Shown here: positions 45,763-55,935 of the stretch, piece after piece
Layout of the letters: every line of letters begins with the position of its first letter
Position numbering within the stretch: position 1 is the first letter of the stretch
Source of the DNA: Boswellia sacra
Taxonomy: Eukaryota; Streptophyta; Magnoliopsida; Sapindales; Burseraceae
NCBI GenBank assembly: GCA_013180625.2
Contig: SNVD02013728.1
Location: forward strand, 124,001-188,000
Reading direction: 5' to 3'
Length of the DNA: 64,000 nt
Translations under genes and position numbers: made by a program
Notes under the pieces: generated by a model
What the model saw: the letters and a program-made list of their open reading frames with translations, nothing else
What the model was told of the DNA's origin: nothing
The model's database searches: none

Positions 45763-46162
45763 TGATGAGCTCATGCATGACATGCATGAGTTCTAGAATT
45801 CTGCTGAGCTCATGCATGACATGCATGGCTTCCAGAATCCCTCCCATGTGAATGCATTTAGAGTCAAATTTGTTAGGCACCCCCAATTTTGAAAATCAAA
45901 GGAAGTAGCCAAATTTGATTTGAATTTGTATGCAGAATTTTTCCTATAAATATGGGACGAATTCTGCCTTGTTTAAGCATCACAGAGATTCCAGAGAGAG
46001 TCCAGAGTCTAAACCAGAGAGTTTAGGATTGAGAGAGAGAGCCAGGAGAGCTCCAGAAATTTTAGGGGAGTTTTTGTATAATTCTTGTACATTAATTTTC
46101 TCTGTTAATACAAGTAATTTTTCTCCCAAATTCTGTTCTGAGTTGATCATTACATCCCAACA
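45763..46162 (+). mobile_element. Copia-3 5' LTR (400 bp)
   Basis: TGATGAGC...CCCAACA. The first 70 bases hold four CATGCATG or ATGCATG words. TATAAATA at about 45944 is the likely TATA box. A GAGAGAGT/CCAGAGAGAG purine-rich stretch follows the start region. Confidence 0.95.
45769..45827 (+). promoter_or_regulatory. RY-repeat cluster in the Copia-3 U3
   Basis: CTCATGCATGACATGCATGA occurs at about 45770..45789 and again, less its last base, at about 45808..45826. Each block holds two CATGCATG-type RY motifs, known in plants as sites for B3-domain factors such as ABI3, FUS3 and LEC2. The 3' LTR keeps three of the four as exact words (the first block reads ATGATATGCATG). Confidence 0.6.
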
Positions 46163-46164
46163 AG

Positions 46165-46177
46165 TGGTATCAGAGCC
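46165..46177 (+). other. Copia-3 primer binding site
   Basis: TGGTATCAGAGCC, a perfect match to the tRNA-iMet complement, 2 bases after the LTR end. Confidence 0.93.
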
Positions 46178-46349
46178 TCGTTGAGCTCCTGGAACGTCAG
46201 AACAGAAAGGAAAAATTCAGAGAAAATTTGTCCCCTGTTTCTGGAAAATTTCGATTTTTCGGAAAGTCATCGAATTTCGAATTTGAAGTGTCCAGTGTGT
46301 TCGTGACGACGTCCTGATCATTCTGCAATTTTCCGGCGACCGATCCGAC

Positions 46350-46665
46350 ATCCAGAGACGCCGCACGCGCCGCACGCGCCTCCGACCTGGTCTGCGAGTG
46401 GGCGTCACTCGCCCCACGCGCTGCACGCGCCATTCCAAGGAAGAAGACGACCACGTCAGCGCCGCGTCATCAGCCACGTCAGCGACCTTTTCGCCACGTC
46501 AGCAAGCCACGTCAGCAGATAGCCACGTCAGCAAGCCACGTCAGCCGGACACGTCATCTCGCCACGTCATCAAGCCACGTCAGCACTGTGGACCCCATAT
46601 GACACGTCAGCAGGCCACGTCAGAGCCACGTCAGCACTGTGGACCCCATCTGACACGTCAGCAAA
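46350..46665 (+). repeat. GC-rich array of CACGCG and CACGTCA words in the Copia-3 leader
   Basis: Between primer site and gag, four CACGCGC words (46366..46432) precede 13 CACGTCA words (about 46452..46662), mostly as GCCACGTCAGC with irregular 8- to 30-bp spacing. A 30-bp phrase with CAGCACTGTGGACCCCAT occurs twice. Read on the other strand the core is TGACGTGGC, a C-box/G-box hybrid that plant bZIP factors bind. It contrasts sharply with the AT-rich surroundings. Confidence 0.85.
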
Positions 46666-47001
46666 TCGTGGAAAATTACATTTTGGCCCCTGTATTTCCG
46701 GGTAATTACATTTTGACCCCCTGAGTTTATGAAATTTACATTTCAGTCCCTAGGAAATATCAGTTTGGCCCCTGTAGTTCTGGAGAATAACTTGTGCCCC
46801 CTTTTAGTTTCTGAAATTTCAGTTTAGCCCTTAAGAAATTTCAGTTTAGTCCTTAAAGTTTCCAAGCTTAGTATTTATTGTATAAAAAGAATTTTTGAGC
46901 CCCGGAAGAGGCTATTCCACCTAATTTGACCGTTCCGGACGTAACGGTGGGCTCGGTTTTTTGAAATTCAATTTCCATTTTAGTGAATTAATTATTCTAA
47001 A

Positions 47002-48864
47002 ATGGAAGAATCATCCGGAGCCATGATAAAATTGACTGCTACAAATTACACACTATGGAGACCCAGGATGGAGGATCTCCTTAGTTGTAAGGACCTATAT
47101 GACCCTATAGAATTTGAAGGGCAGAGACCTGAGACAGAAAAAGAGGCAGAGTGGAAGAAAATTAACAGAAAATGCATCGGTCAGATCAGACAATGGATCG
47201 ATCATAGTGTCTTCCACCATGTAGCCAAAGAAACAGATGCATATACTCTATGGAAAAAATTAGAGAGTATGTATCAAGCCAAGTCAGCACGGAACAAAGC
47301 CATCCTGATGAGACGGCTTGTGAACTTGAAGTTGCGGAGCGGAACTCCTGTAGCAGAACATACAAGTGAGTTCCAGAACTTGGTGAATCAGTTGACAGCA
47401 GTCGAGTTACAGCTTGGAGACGAAGAACAAGCACTTCTACTTCTCAGTTCCCTTCCAGATTCATGGGAGACACTAGTGGTCTCCATCAGTAATTCAGCAC
47501 CCGGAGGCAGACTTACCCTATCAATGGTTAAGGATGCCTTAATGAACGAGGAGGCAAGAAGAAAAGATGCAGGCGCCAGTCAAGATGAAGCCTACATCAC
47601 AGAGAATCGAGGAAGACAGTCTCGAGGTGAAGACTGGAGAAGAGGTAGAAGCAAAAGCAGAGGCAGATCAAGGGGCAGGTCATCAGATGGGCGGAGACCC
47701 ACATACAAGTGCTACAACTGTGGCAAAGAGGGACATTTGAAGAGAAATTGTCGCAGTCTTCGGAAGCAGAACCAGGAGAGTTCACAGGCACAAAGCAGCG
47801 AAGAACCACGAGTTACAGTGGTAGAAGATGTAACCATCTGTGCAGAAGAGACGTGCTTCCACACAGCGGACCAAGGAGTAGAATGGGTCATTGACACAGC
47901 AGCTTCCTGCCACGTCACTCCTTGCAGAGAAATCTTCACCACGTACAAAGCAGGAGACTTTGGGATAGTGAAGATGGGAAACAACAGCACCGCCAAAATC
48001 ATGGGAATTGGTGATATTCAATTCCTAACGAACGTCGGATGCAAAATAACTTTGAAAGACGTTCGTCATGTGCCAGATCTTCGACTCAACTTACTCTCGG
48101 TAAAAGCCTTTGATCAGCAAGGTTATGAGAGTTGCTTCACCAACGGTACATGGAAGATGTTGAAAGGGGTCATGGTGGTTGCTCGAGGTAAATTATGTGA
48201 CAATCTTTACAGGACTCATGTAAAGATAAACGGAGAGAACCTTCATGTAGCAGAGCACATGGTACCTCTAGATTTGTGGCATAAAAGGCTCGGTCACATG
48301 GGTGAAAAGGTTTTATCAACCCTTCAGAAAAAGAAGCTGATCACTGTTTCCAAGGATGCAGCGTCTCATCCTTGCGACTATTGTTTGTACGGGAAACAAC
48401 GGAGGGTGTCATTCAGCTCCTCATCAGTGAAGAAATCAAAGCTATTGGAGCTAGTACACAGTGATGTATGCGGACCTCTCGAAGTCGAGTCCTTAGGCGG
48501 TAAAAGGTATTTCTTGACCTTTATTGATGATGCATCTCGGAAAGTGTGGGTGTATTTCCTCAGGACGAAGGATGAAGTTCTGGAGAAGTTCAAGGAGTTT
48601 CACGCCATGGTAGAACGTGAAACGGGTAAGAAATTAAAATGCCTTCGATCAGATAACGGAGGCGAGTATACCTCCAGAGAGTTCAATGCCTACTGTCGAA
48701 GATATGGCATTCGACATGAAAGAACAGTCCCACGCACACCACACCACAATGGAGTGGCCGAGAGGATGAATCGAACCATCATGGAACGAGTCAGAAGCAT
48801 GCTCAGATTGACTAAGTTACCCAAGCCATTCTGGGGGAGGCAGTTTGCACCGCCTGTTACTTAA
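47002..48864 (+). pseudogene. Copia-3 gag, protease and integrase
   Basis: 620 residues from the ATG at 47002. Gag has a KLTATNYTLWRPRMEDLL start, an Arg/Ser-rich stretch, and a zinc knuckle CYNCGKEGHLKRNC at residues 237 to 250. The protease motif WVIDTAASCHV is near residue 295. Then come the HKRLGHMGEK...CDYCLYGK zinc-binding region, integrase core VHSDVCGP, RSDNGGEY and NGVAERMNRT. A one-base deletion in the G run at about 48832 throws the frame off in the FWGEA motif, and translation would stop at 48864. Confidence 0.95.
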
Positions 48865-49940
48865 TCAACAGAGCACCATCGGCACCACTGAACTTCGATA
48901 TTCCAGAAAAGGTATGGTCTAACAAAAAGCCCTCCTATAATCATTTGAAAGTGTTTGGTTGTTTAGCTTTCGTATATGTATCCAAGGAGCTCAGACAGAA
49001 GCTCGATGCAAGAACTGTTCCATGTATCTTCATCGGTTATGGAGATGAAGAATTCGGATACATATTATGGGATCTCAAAGAAAAGAAAGTCATCCGGAGC
49101 AGAGATGTCGTATTTCACGAAGACCAAACATATGAAGACGCTGAAAAGACAACAATATCTACAAATCCTACTAGCAGTGCCCCAGATATTGTTGCAGATT
49201 CTACCCCAACACCAAATGCTACAAGAAATGACGAGGTACTAGACGAAATTCCAGAAGCAGATCAGGAGGAAGAAAATGAAGAGATTGCTGAGCCGGGGGT
49301 GCCACAATCACCTATAGAAGCTGCTATACCTCCTGGAAATGAAGAACCTCAGCTACGACGATCTGAGCGAGGTCGGATTCCGTCGAGGAGATATCCGGAA
49401 TCAGAGTACACACTGCTTACTGATGAGGGGGAGCCAGAAAGCTTTCATGAAGCTTTATCTCATCCAGACAAAGACCGATGGCTGCATGCAATGCAAGATG
49501 AGATGAATTCTCTAGAGAAGAACAAAACTTATGAACTGGTCAAACTCCCAGACGGAAAGAAGGCACTGAAGAACAAGTGGGTATTCAAGCTCAAGAAAGA
49601 TGGAACAGGAAAGGTGATAAAGCACAAAGCCCGATTGGTGGTAAAAGGATTCCTTCAGAAGAAAGGAATTGACTTTGATGAAATATTCTCACCGGTGGTA
49701 ACAATGTCCTCAATCCGCGTCATCCTCGGATTAACAGCAAGTCTTGATTTGGAGCTTGAACAGATGGATGTGAAGACAGCATTTCTTCATGGAGACTTGC
49801 TTGAAGAAATCTACATGGAGCAGCCAGAAGGGTTCGAGGTTCCAGAAAAAGAACACCTCGTGTGCAAGCTCAAAAGAGTTTGTATGGCCTCAAACAAGCA
49901 CCAAGGCAATGGTACAAGAAGTTTGACTCCTTCATGGTGA
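48833..49940 (+). pseudogene. Copia-3 integrase C-terminus and RT N-terminus
   Basis: The frame resumes after the deletion (ACYLINRAPSAP) and carries the HLKVFGCLAFVYV motif, an acidic Glu/Pro-rich spacer, SFHEALSHPDKDRWLHAMQD, then RT motifs KARLVVKGFLQ, FDEIFSPVV and QMDVKTAFLHGD. A second one-base deletion in an A run at about 49873 breaks the frame in the KKSLYGLKQAPRQW region. Confidence 0.93.
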
Positions 49941-50989
49941 GTCATGGGTACAAAAGAACCGCTGCAGACCAATGCGTCTACTTTCAGAAACTTCCAGGTG
50001 GAGACTTTGTTGCATTAATGTTATATGTGGACGACATGTTGATCTTCGGAAAAGATGCAACAAGAATAAAGCAGCTGAAGAATGAACTATCAAAAACCTT
50101 CGATATGAAGGACTTGGAACCAGCTCAGCAAATCTTGGGAATGTACATTCGTCGAGACAGGAAACAAAAGAAATTATGGCTGTCTCAAGAAAAATATGTT
50201 GAACGTGTGATCCAAAGGTTCAACATGGATATTGCCAAGCCAGTTAGTGTACCACTGGCTAATCATTTCAAGCTGAGCAAGAGATCATGTCCCTCATCCA
50301 AGAAAGAGATAGAGGACATGGCATCGGTACCCTATTCTTCTGCTGTAGGAAGTTTGATGTATGCCATGGTGTGTACAAGGCCAGATATTGCTCATGCTGT
50401 AGGAGTCGTGAGCATATTTCTTTCCAATCCAGGGAAAGAACATTGGGAGGCAGTCAAGTAGATTCTCAGATACCTTAAAGGTACTTCGAAGATATGCTTG
50501 TGTTACGGGGGAACTGATCCAATCTTGGAAGGCTATACAGATTCAGATATGGCCGGCGAACCTGACAGTAGGAAATCTATATCAGGTTTTGTTTACACTT
50601 TTGCAGGGGGAGCTGTCTCATGGCAGTCAAGACTACAGAAGTGTGTTGCGCTATCCACGACAGAGGCAGAATACATTGCCGCAGCGGAAGCTGGAAAAGA
50701 AATGTTGTGGCTGAAGCGATTTCTCCAAGAACTTGGGATTGAGCAAAAGGAATACAAAGTACACTGTGACAGTCAAAGTGCTCTGGATTTGAGCAAGAAT
50801 TCAGTGTATCATTCTCGAACGAAGCATATCGACATCCGTTATCATTGGATACGAGAGGTGATGGACAAGCAACTGTTAAAACTAGTGAAGATCCATACTA
50901 AAGAGAATCCAGCCGACATGTTAACAAAAGTGGTCACCAGAGACAAGCTAGAACTATGCAGAGACATAGTTGGATTAGAAGCTGTCTAA
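49874..50989 (+). pseudogene. Copia-3 RT C-terminus and RNase H
   Basis: In the third frame it holds LKQAPRQWYKKF, MLYVDDMLIFGKD with the intact RT catalytic pair, and CTRPDIAHAVG. A TAG at 50459..50461 replaces the Trp of the conserved VKWILRYL. RNase H follows in the same frame: DSDMAGEPDSRKS, STTEAEYIAAAE and the closing KHIDIRYHWIREV and NPADMLTK, ending at 50989. Confidence 0.94.
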
Positions 50990-51018
50990 TTACTTTTGTT
51001 GTTACTCCCTTTTCACAT

Positions 51019-51036
51019 GGGATGGAGGGGGAGAAT
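51019..51036 (+). other. Copia-3 polypurine tract
   Basis: GGGATGGAGGGGGAGAAT directly before the 3' LTR. Confidence 0.9.
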
Positions 51037-51437
51037 TGATGAGTTCATGCATGATATGCATGAGTTCTAGAATTCTGCTGAGCTCATGCATGACATGCAT
51101 GGCTTCCAGAATCCCTCCCATGTGAATGCATTTAGAGTCAAATTTGTTAGGCACCTCCAATTTTGAAAATCAAAGGAAGTAGCCAAATTTGATTTGAATT
51201 TGTATGCAGAATTTTTCCTATAAATATGGGACGAATTCTGCCTTGTTTATGCATTTACAGAGATTCCAGAGAGAGTCCAGAGTCTAAACCAGAGAGTTTA
51301 GGATTCAGAGAGAGAGCCAGGAGAGCTCCAGAAATTTTAGGGGAGTTTTTGTATAATTCTTGTACATTAATTTTCTCTGTTAATACAAGTAATTTTTCTC
51401 TCAAATTCTGTTCTGAGTTGATCATTACATCCCAACA
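51037..51437 (+). mobile_element. Copia-3 3' LTR (401 bp)
   Basis: TGATGAGT...CCCAACA, differing from the 5' LTR at only a few positions, which implies a recent insertion. Confidence 0.95.
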
Positions 51438-51689
51438 TCGCTTACATAATTTCTCCATTCAAAATTTAAAAGATTTTTTTTGCAAAATAATAATTATCCT
51501 CCTAGATAATTATTTTATTTAAATTTAAAAATTAATACTTTTGAAAATTAAAAATAATAATTTTATCTTTTCTAGATAATGATTCCATTCAAAATTAAAA
51601 AAAATAAAGATCAAGATAATATTACTATCAAGATATTTAAAAGTAATTATTTTTTAAAGATAATGATCATATTTAAACTAAATTGAAGC

Positions 51690-52400
51690 AAGTCAATCTA
51701 CAATTTTATTATTTGAACTATTTTCTTTGGATCGAAACCCTCAAAGTGGGTTTAAACTTTAATATTTCAAACAATAGAATTTATTTTTTTAATAATTCGG
51801 AAAGAAATTCTATAACAAATAAAACACTAACCACAAAATGGTTTCAACTATATTTAATATCGAATAGAATAGTTATGGAAAAGTGAAAATATTTAAGTCA
51901 ATTTTAAATTTTAATTGAATTTTAATTTTAGTAAAATAAAACAATTAGGAAAGAAATACAATTGAATAGAAACCTTACGCAAATTTTTTGGGGGCCTTCC
52001 AAAATGCGGAGCGCTCTGAAATAGATCATTGAATTTTAATTATATTTTATACTCATACACTAGCATAAAGCGTATTCTCTTATAGAACTTTGAAGTGAAA
52101 ATTGTTTTTTTTAACTTGTCTCACTTAAAATTTTGCTGACTTTATTCATCAATTACGAGAAAAAAAATGCCCTGAATTGTGTTCTCTTTATTTCTTGAAG
52201 ACAGCACGCATGGTTTATATTTCCCCATAGATGAAAATAAGATGAGAATCCAAGTGTTTGTGTTGCTCTCAGTAAGAGTAATTAACAATTCATGCTTTTA
52301 CAATTTCCTTAGCTACTCCCTTATTTTATATTGGAAACCTTTTGATAGAGATGCAACCAATTTTTTGCATGTTCGGTTTTCAAAGTGACACTAATATTTT
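51690..52400 (+). pseudogene. F-box locus remnant (flanks kept, coding region lost)
   Basis: 51770..51960 resembles the DNA upstream of the F-box gene at 54059 (GATTTTAATTGAATTTTAATTTT then CAATTAGGAAAGAAAT). 52240..52390 resembles its 3' end (CCAAGTGTTTGTGTT, then TTAACAAT, CATGCTTTT and GCATGTT.GGTTTT). The F-box and FBA coding regions between them are absent. Further downstream, 52700..53100 resembles 60250..60720. This is a collapsed tandem paralogue. Confidence 0.75.
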
Positions 52401-54040
52401 TTTCTTTTGTTATAAATTGTCTAGTTCAGCTTTGAAAAGTATCCCTTTCTTATATACTGTGGCAACATTACGGTTTTTATCCATGATTTGATAAACATTT
52501 GATATATAGACAAATTCTACAACACTTTTTTTAATAGACTAAAATATTGAAACAAGAAACGCATGTACAAAACAAGTAAACATATATATAGTCAAATACA
52601 ATAAGTCTAGTATAAGCTATAACCATATCCTGACTGCTTGCCAATGATATAGGAAATCAATATAAAAGGAAACCCAAATCTTAATTAAGGACAAAAGATC
52701 AATATGGTCGCTACACAGATATTTCCACAGTTGAAGTTGAGGATTCTACTCATACTCTTCCAAACTGATCCATTGCTTTAACTGAGCACTGGTTACATCT
52801 GCTAATATCACAAGTAGCCAGTTGATCCTCTCAGCGCCTTTTCCATTTATAATTAGTACAAATACCTTTTCAGTTGCCTCTTCAATTTCTTAGAAAGAGT
52901 CCAAGAGAACACAAATCCTATAAAAACAAAAAGAATAATAACTTGCTAAGCAGATGATCATGGGGTGATAGCTAGCTATATATATATATATCGCCAGTGA
53001 ACTGAGCAAGACAAATGGGAAAGATTGTAATGGTGATTAGTATTTTCTAGGCTTTGCTTCATGTTCCACTACTGGAAGGTTCCGTAAATGGATGTAGGGT
53101 GACATCTTCTAATTTGTGTCTAATAAGCTGGTTTATTTTTGTGGGAAAGTGGAGAGTGGTTGAATTAGTAATCCTTTTCATAAGAGTGGGAAATCTTCAG
53201 TTTTTCAGTAACCATTAATCAATAAAATTCAATAGTTAAGATGATTGATAAGTTGATAATATTAAATACAACTTTTTAACTGTTTAATATCAATAATTGG
53301 ATTTGGTAAGATCATAGGTCTTAAATTTGTGCAAAAGATCCCCCCAAATTTGTATGTGAAATTATGATGATTGGTCATAGGGACCCTAAAAGGCATCGCA
53401 AGTGGATAAAATTTAAGGATGGATTGCCAAAATGAATTGGGCATTGAAAATTTGTGTATCATGACTTTGTTTGAGACTCAACCACATTCCACGGTGTGTT
53501 TGGTATCATGTAGTATTTGGTATCACGTAGTATCTGACAATGTTAGAAAATTTAATAGTGGGTGTCTCCTGTTGTACAGGATTATAGAATGCAAATTTAG
53601 AAAAACTCAACCATATTTCAAATTAAGAGCCCCTCTAATTTAGGTCATTTTGTGAAATTTCTCTACATTCTAAACTACTCAAAATATAATGGCGGGTATT
53701 TTTAGCAAAGTGAGTGTAAAAATGATTGAAATTTTTGTGTGTGCAAATAGACTAAGAGAAATTTTCTTCTAGAATATGATATAAGTTTAAAAAGGTAATT
53801 TTGAAAGAATTTTTATAAGAAATAAAATACTAGTGGTAAGAGTTCAGATATATTTAATTTCCAATACAATACTTAAGGAAATATGAAATCATATATGCCA
53901 ATTTAGATTTTAATTGAATTTTAATTTTTGTAGGATACGGCAATTAGGAAAGAAATTTCCTATTTCAAAAGAACTCTTTAGTGCTACAAACACTTGCTCC
54001 TTTTTTCAATTGTTGAACCCGCAAACTGTGACACAATTAG
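52401..54040. other. Intergenic, duplicated F-box 3' flank then upstream DNA
   Basis: No supported gene. The part 52700..53180 is paralogous to 60250..60830 (shared CATACTCTTCCAA, ATCACAAGTAGC, GTAATGGTGATTAGT and TTCCGTAAATGG-type words). The part 53640..53990 is the upstream DNA of the next F-box gene. Confidence 0.65.
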
Positions 54041-54058
54041 TTGTTGAAGGATAGAGTA

Positions 54059-54396
54059 ATGGAAGCCGAAAACTGCTCAATTCGCTTTATTCCTGAGGAC
54101 ATCACCTTCCGAATCCTTCTGAGATTGACTGCAAAATCACTTCTGCGCTTTAGATTTGTATGTAAGGCCTGGTGCAACATAATTGATAGTGTTTCTTTCG
54201 CTAACAGGCACTTTTTAACAAGGGCTGCTGCGGCTAATGACCCTAAAATTTTGGCTCTACCCTTGGGGAACAAACCATTTGAGGCGCTGCCTGCACTTCT
54301 ATATGACGACAGTGCGAGCAAGGATAGTGGTTATCCCATCCTAGAGCTTTCTTCACTCCCTCAAAATTCAATCCGTTATGTTGCTTATGGATTATT
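54059..54396 (+). pseudogene. F-box/FBA protein gene, N-terminal part, split by Copia-4
   Basis: From the ATG at 54059 (MEAENCSIRFIPEDITFRIL) the frame holds an F-box (PEDITFRILLRLTAKSLLRF, FVCKAWCNIIDS) in residues 8 to 50 and the first part of the linker, to YVAYGL at 54396. It then runs 12 codons into the Copia-4 LTR and stops at 54433. An alternative ATG six codons upstream (54041) is less typical for the family. F-box proteins bind SKP1 and present substrates to SCF ubiquitin ligases. The substrate-binding FBA part resumes at 59114, directly after the element and its TSD, in a compatible frame. Confidence 0.92.
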
Positions 54397-54945
54397 TGTT
54401 ATTTTTGGCTCATATGAAATCCCACATCGGTGAGCCTCAAAAAATGGGTTTCATATGGCTCTTATAAAATAAGCCATATGAAAAATTATTTAGTGTCCCA
54501 AGTGAAATATCCTTCACCTCCCTATATTTGTAAGGTCTCACATATAAGACCTCATAGTTTAAGGGCCTTGCATTAAGGACCTTAAAGTTTGTAATATTTG
54601 TTTTTTTCTCCTTTGTTTTGGGTATTTGTAGTATTGCCCAAATTGTTTGGATAATTACAGTTTGGCCCAACTATTCGGGTAATTGCAATTTGACCCAATA
54701 GTTGTGGTATTTGTATTGTGGCCCAAAAGTTTGTAGTTCTCTTTGAAGATAGTGGAAAGTTTCTTCAGCGGCGCCCGAGGACGTAGGTATTTATACCGAA
54801 CCTCGTTAAATCTTGGTTTTATTTCTATTTCTGCATTGTGGTTGATTGGTTGCCTCTTTAGTTGCTATTATATTCAATTATCTGGCATAGTTGTGGTTGT
54901 GCATTTGGTTGTTCTGTTGGTTATCGCTTCCGCTTGTGCATAACA
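54397..54945 (+). mobile_element. Copia-4 5' LTR (549 bp)
   Basis: TGTTATTTTTGGCTCATATG...GCTTGTGCATAACA. A GTTAAATCTTGG-type region and GGCGCCCGAGGACGTAGGTA stretch lie in R/U5, shared with the solo LTR at 25037. Confidence 0.96.
54419..54470 (+). promoter_or_regulatory. snRNA-type USE plus TATA box in the Copia-4 5' LTR
   Basis: ATCCCACATCG (54419..54429) is a perfect match to the plant snRNA upstream sequence element RTCCCACATCG. TATAAAAT is at 54463..54470, leaving 33 bp between the two, the spacing known for Pol II-type plant snRNA genes. The 3' LTR has the same pair at 58589..58599 and 58633..58640. Confidence 0.75.
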
Positions 54946-54947
54946 AT

Positions 54948-54960
54948 TGGTATCAGAGCC
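54948..54960 (+). other. Copia-4 primer binding site
   Basis: TGGTATCAGAGCC two bases after the LTR end, a perfect match to the tRNA-iMet complement. Confidence 0.93.
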
Positions 54961-55110
54961 GAAGGTTTTGGGTAGTTAGTGGCTATTTCATTGAAGCACT
55001 TACTACTGTTCTGGGCTGTTGATTTTGGATTGCTAGTTATTGAATATAATAGTTTGTTGGAGCTTGGTTATTGGTGATTTGTGTATCGAGCTTATTTGTG
55101 AGAGGTAGTT

Positions 55111-55935
55111 ATGGCTTCATCGTCAACTGTACCTGAGAAGACAGTGACTGTAACAAATGCAAAAATAGATGTTGAAAAATTTGATGGCCGAAATAATTTC
55201 GGCTTATGGCAGAGTGAGGTGTTGGACGGGTTGTATCAGCAGGATTTGGATATTGTTCTGGAAGAAACAAAACCAGAAGATATCAGTGCAAGAGATTGGG
55301 ACAAGCTTAATATAAAAACTTGTGGGTTGATTCGCTCTTGCTTGTGTAGAGAACAAAAGTATCCGTTCACTAAGGAGACATCTGCAAGCAAATTGTGGAA
55401 GGCACTGGAGAACAAATATATGAAGAAAAGCAATGAGAATCGGCTGTATCTATTAAGAGATTGTTCCGTCTCCAGTTGAAACCAGGTACGAGCATCAGTT
55501 CTCATATTGATGAGTTTAATAAGTTAATTGCTGATTTGTTAAACTTAGATGAAACCTTCAAAGATGAAATTAAGGCTATGCTATTGATTGGCTCACTTCC
55601 GGATGAATTAGATCATTTATGCATTACTCTTATCCATGGGAAAGATAAACTGTCTTTTGAAGAAGTTTGTTCTGCTTTGTTGAATTATGAAATTCGTAAG
55701 AAAGATCAAAGGGAACATAGAGGATGAGTCAGTAGATGCATTGACAGTGAGAGGGCGTAGTCAAAGTAGGAAACCAGGAAAAAGGGGAAAATCTTGGTCG
55801 AGGGGTAGATTAGGAAAAGATGAGTGTGCCTTTTGTCGTGAGAAAGGGCATTGGAAGAAAGATTGTCCTAAGTTGAAAAAGAAGGAAAAGAGGCTTATTG
55901 AAAGGTGCAAAGACCTGCAAGCTAGATTTCTGTGA
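55111..55935 (+). pseudogene. Copia-4 gag remnant
   Basis: The ATG at 55111 starts a 122-residue frame with VEKFDGRNNFGLWQ. It shifts near 55470 (FRLQLKPGTSISSHIDEFNK) and again near 55700. The zinc knuckle [14 protein letters not shown] (about 55826..55867) is intact. Directly after the Lys-rich stretch that follows, the sequence jumps to the integrase zinc-binding region, so the protease with its catalytic Asp and most of the GAG-pre-integrase are deleted. Confidence 0.92.

Larger units (their letters stand above)
45763..51437 (+). mobile_element. Copia-3: nearly complete Ty1/copia retrotransposon
   Basis: A 5675-bp plus-strand element with 400- and 401-bp LTRs of high identity, a perfect primer binding site, gag to RNase H in copia order and a polypurine tract. 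The polyprotein has two one-base deletions and one stop. The 5-bp flanks do not match (TCTTT on the left, TCGCT on the right), unlike Copia-2 and Copia-4. The left flank is RLP3 coding DNA and the right flank is not. Confidence 0.95.

Noticed and set aside
45773..45789. Heat-shock element (TTCTAGAA) in the Copia-3 LTR, as in ONSEN-type elements
   Set aside because: Only a two-module TTCnnGAA core occurs next to the RY repeats, without the third module; too weak to claim.
46441..46665. Possible CRISPR-like array (short repeats with spacers)
   Set aside because: Spacing is irregular, the repeat is only 7 to 11 bp, and the host is a plant; it is a motif cluster in a retrotransposon leader.
46398..46724. 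108-residue frame rich in Ser, Arg and Thr
   Set aside because: It is a translation of the CACGTCA array; the leader is noncoding by position between primer site and gag.
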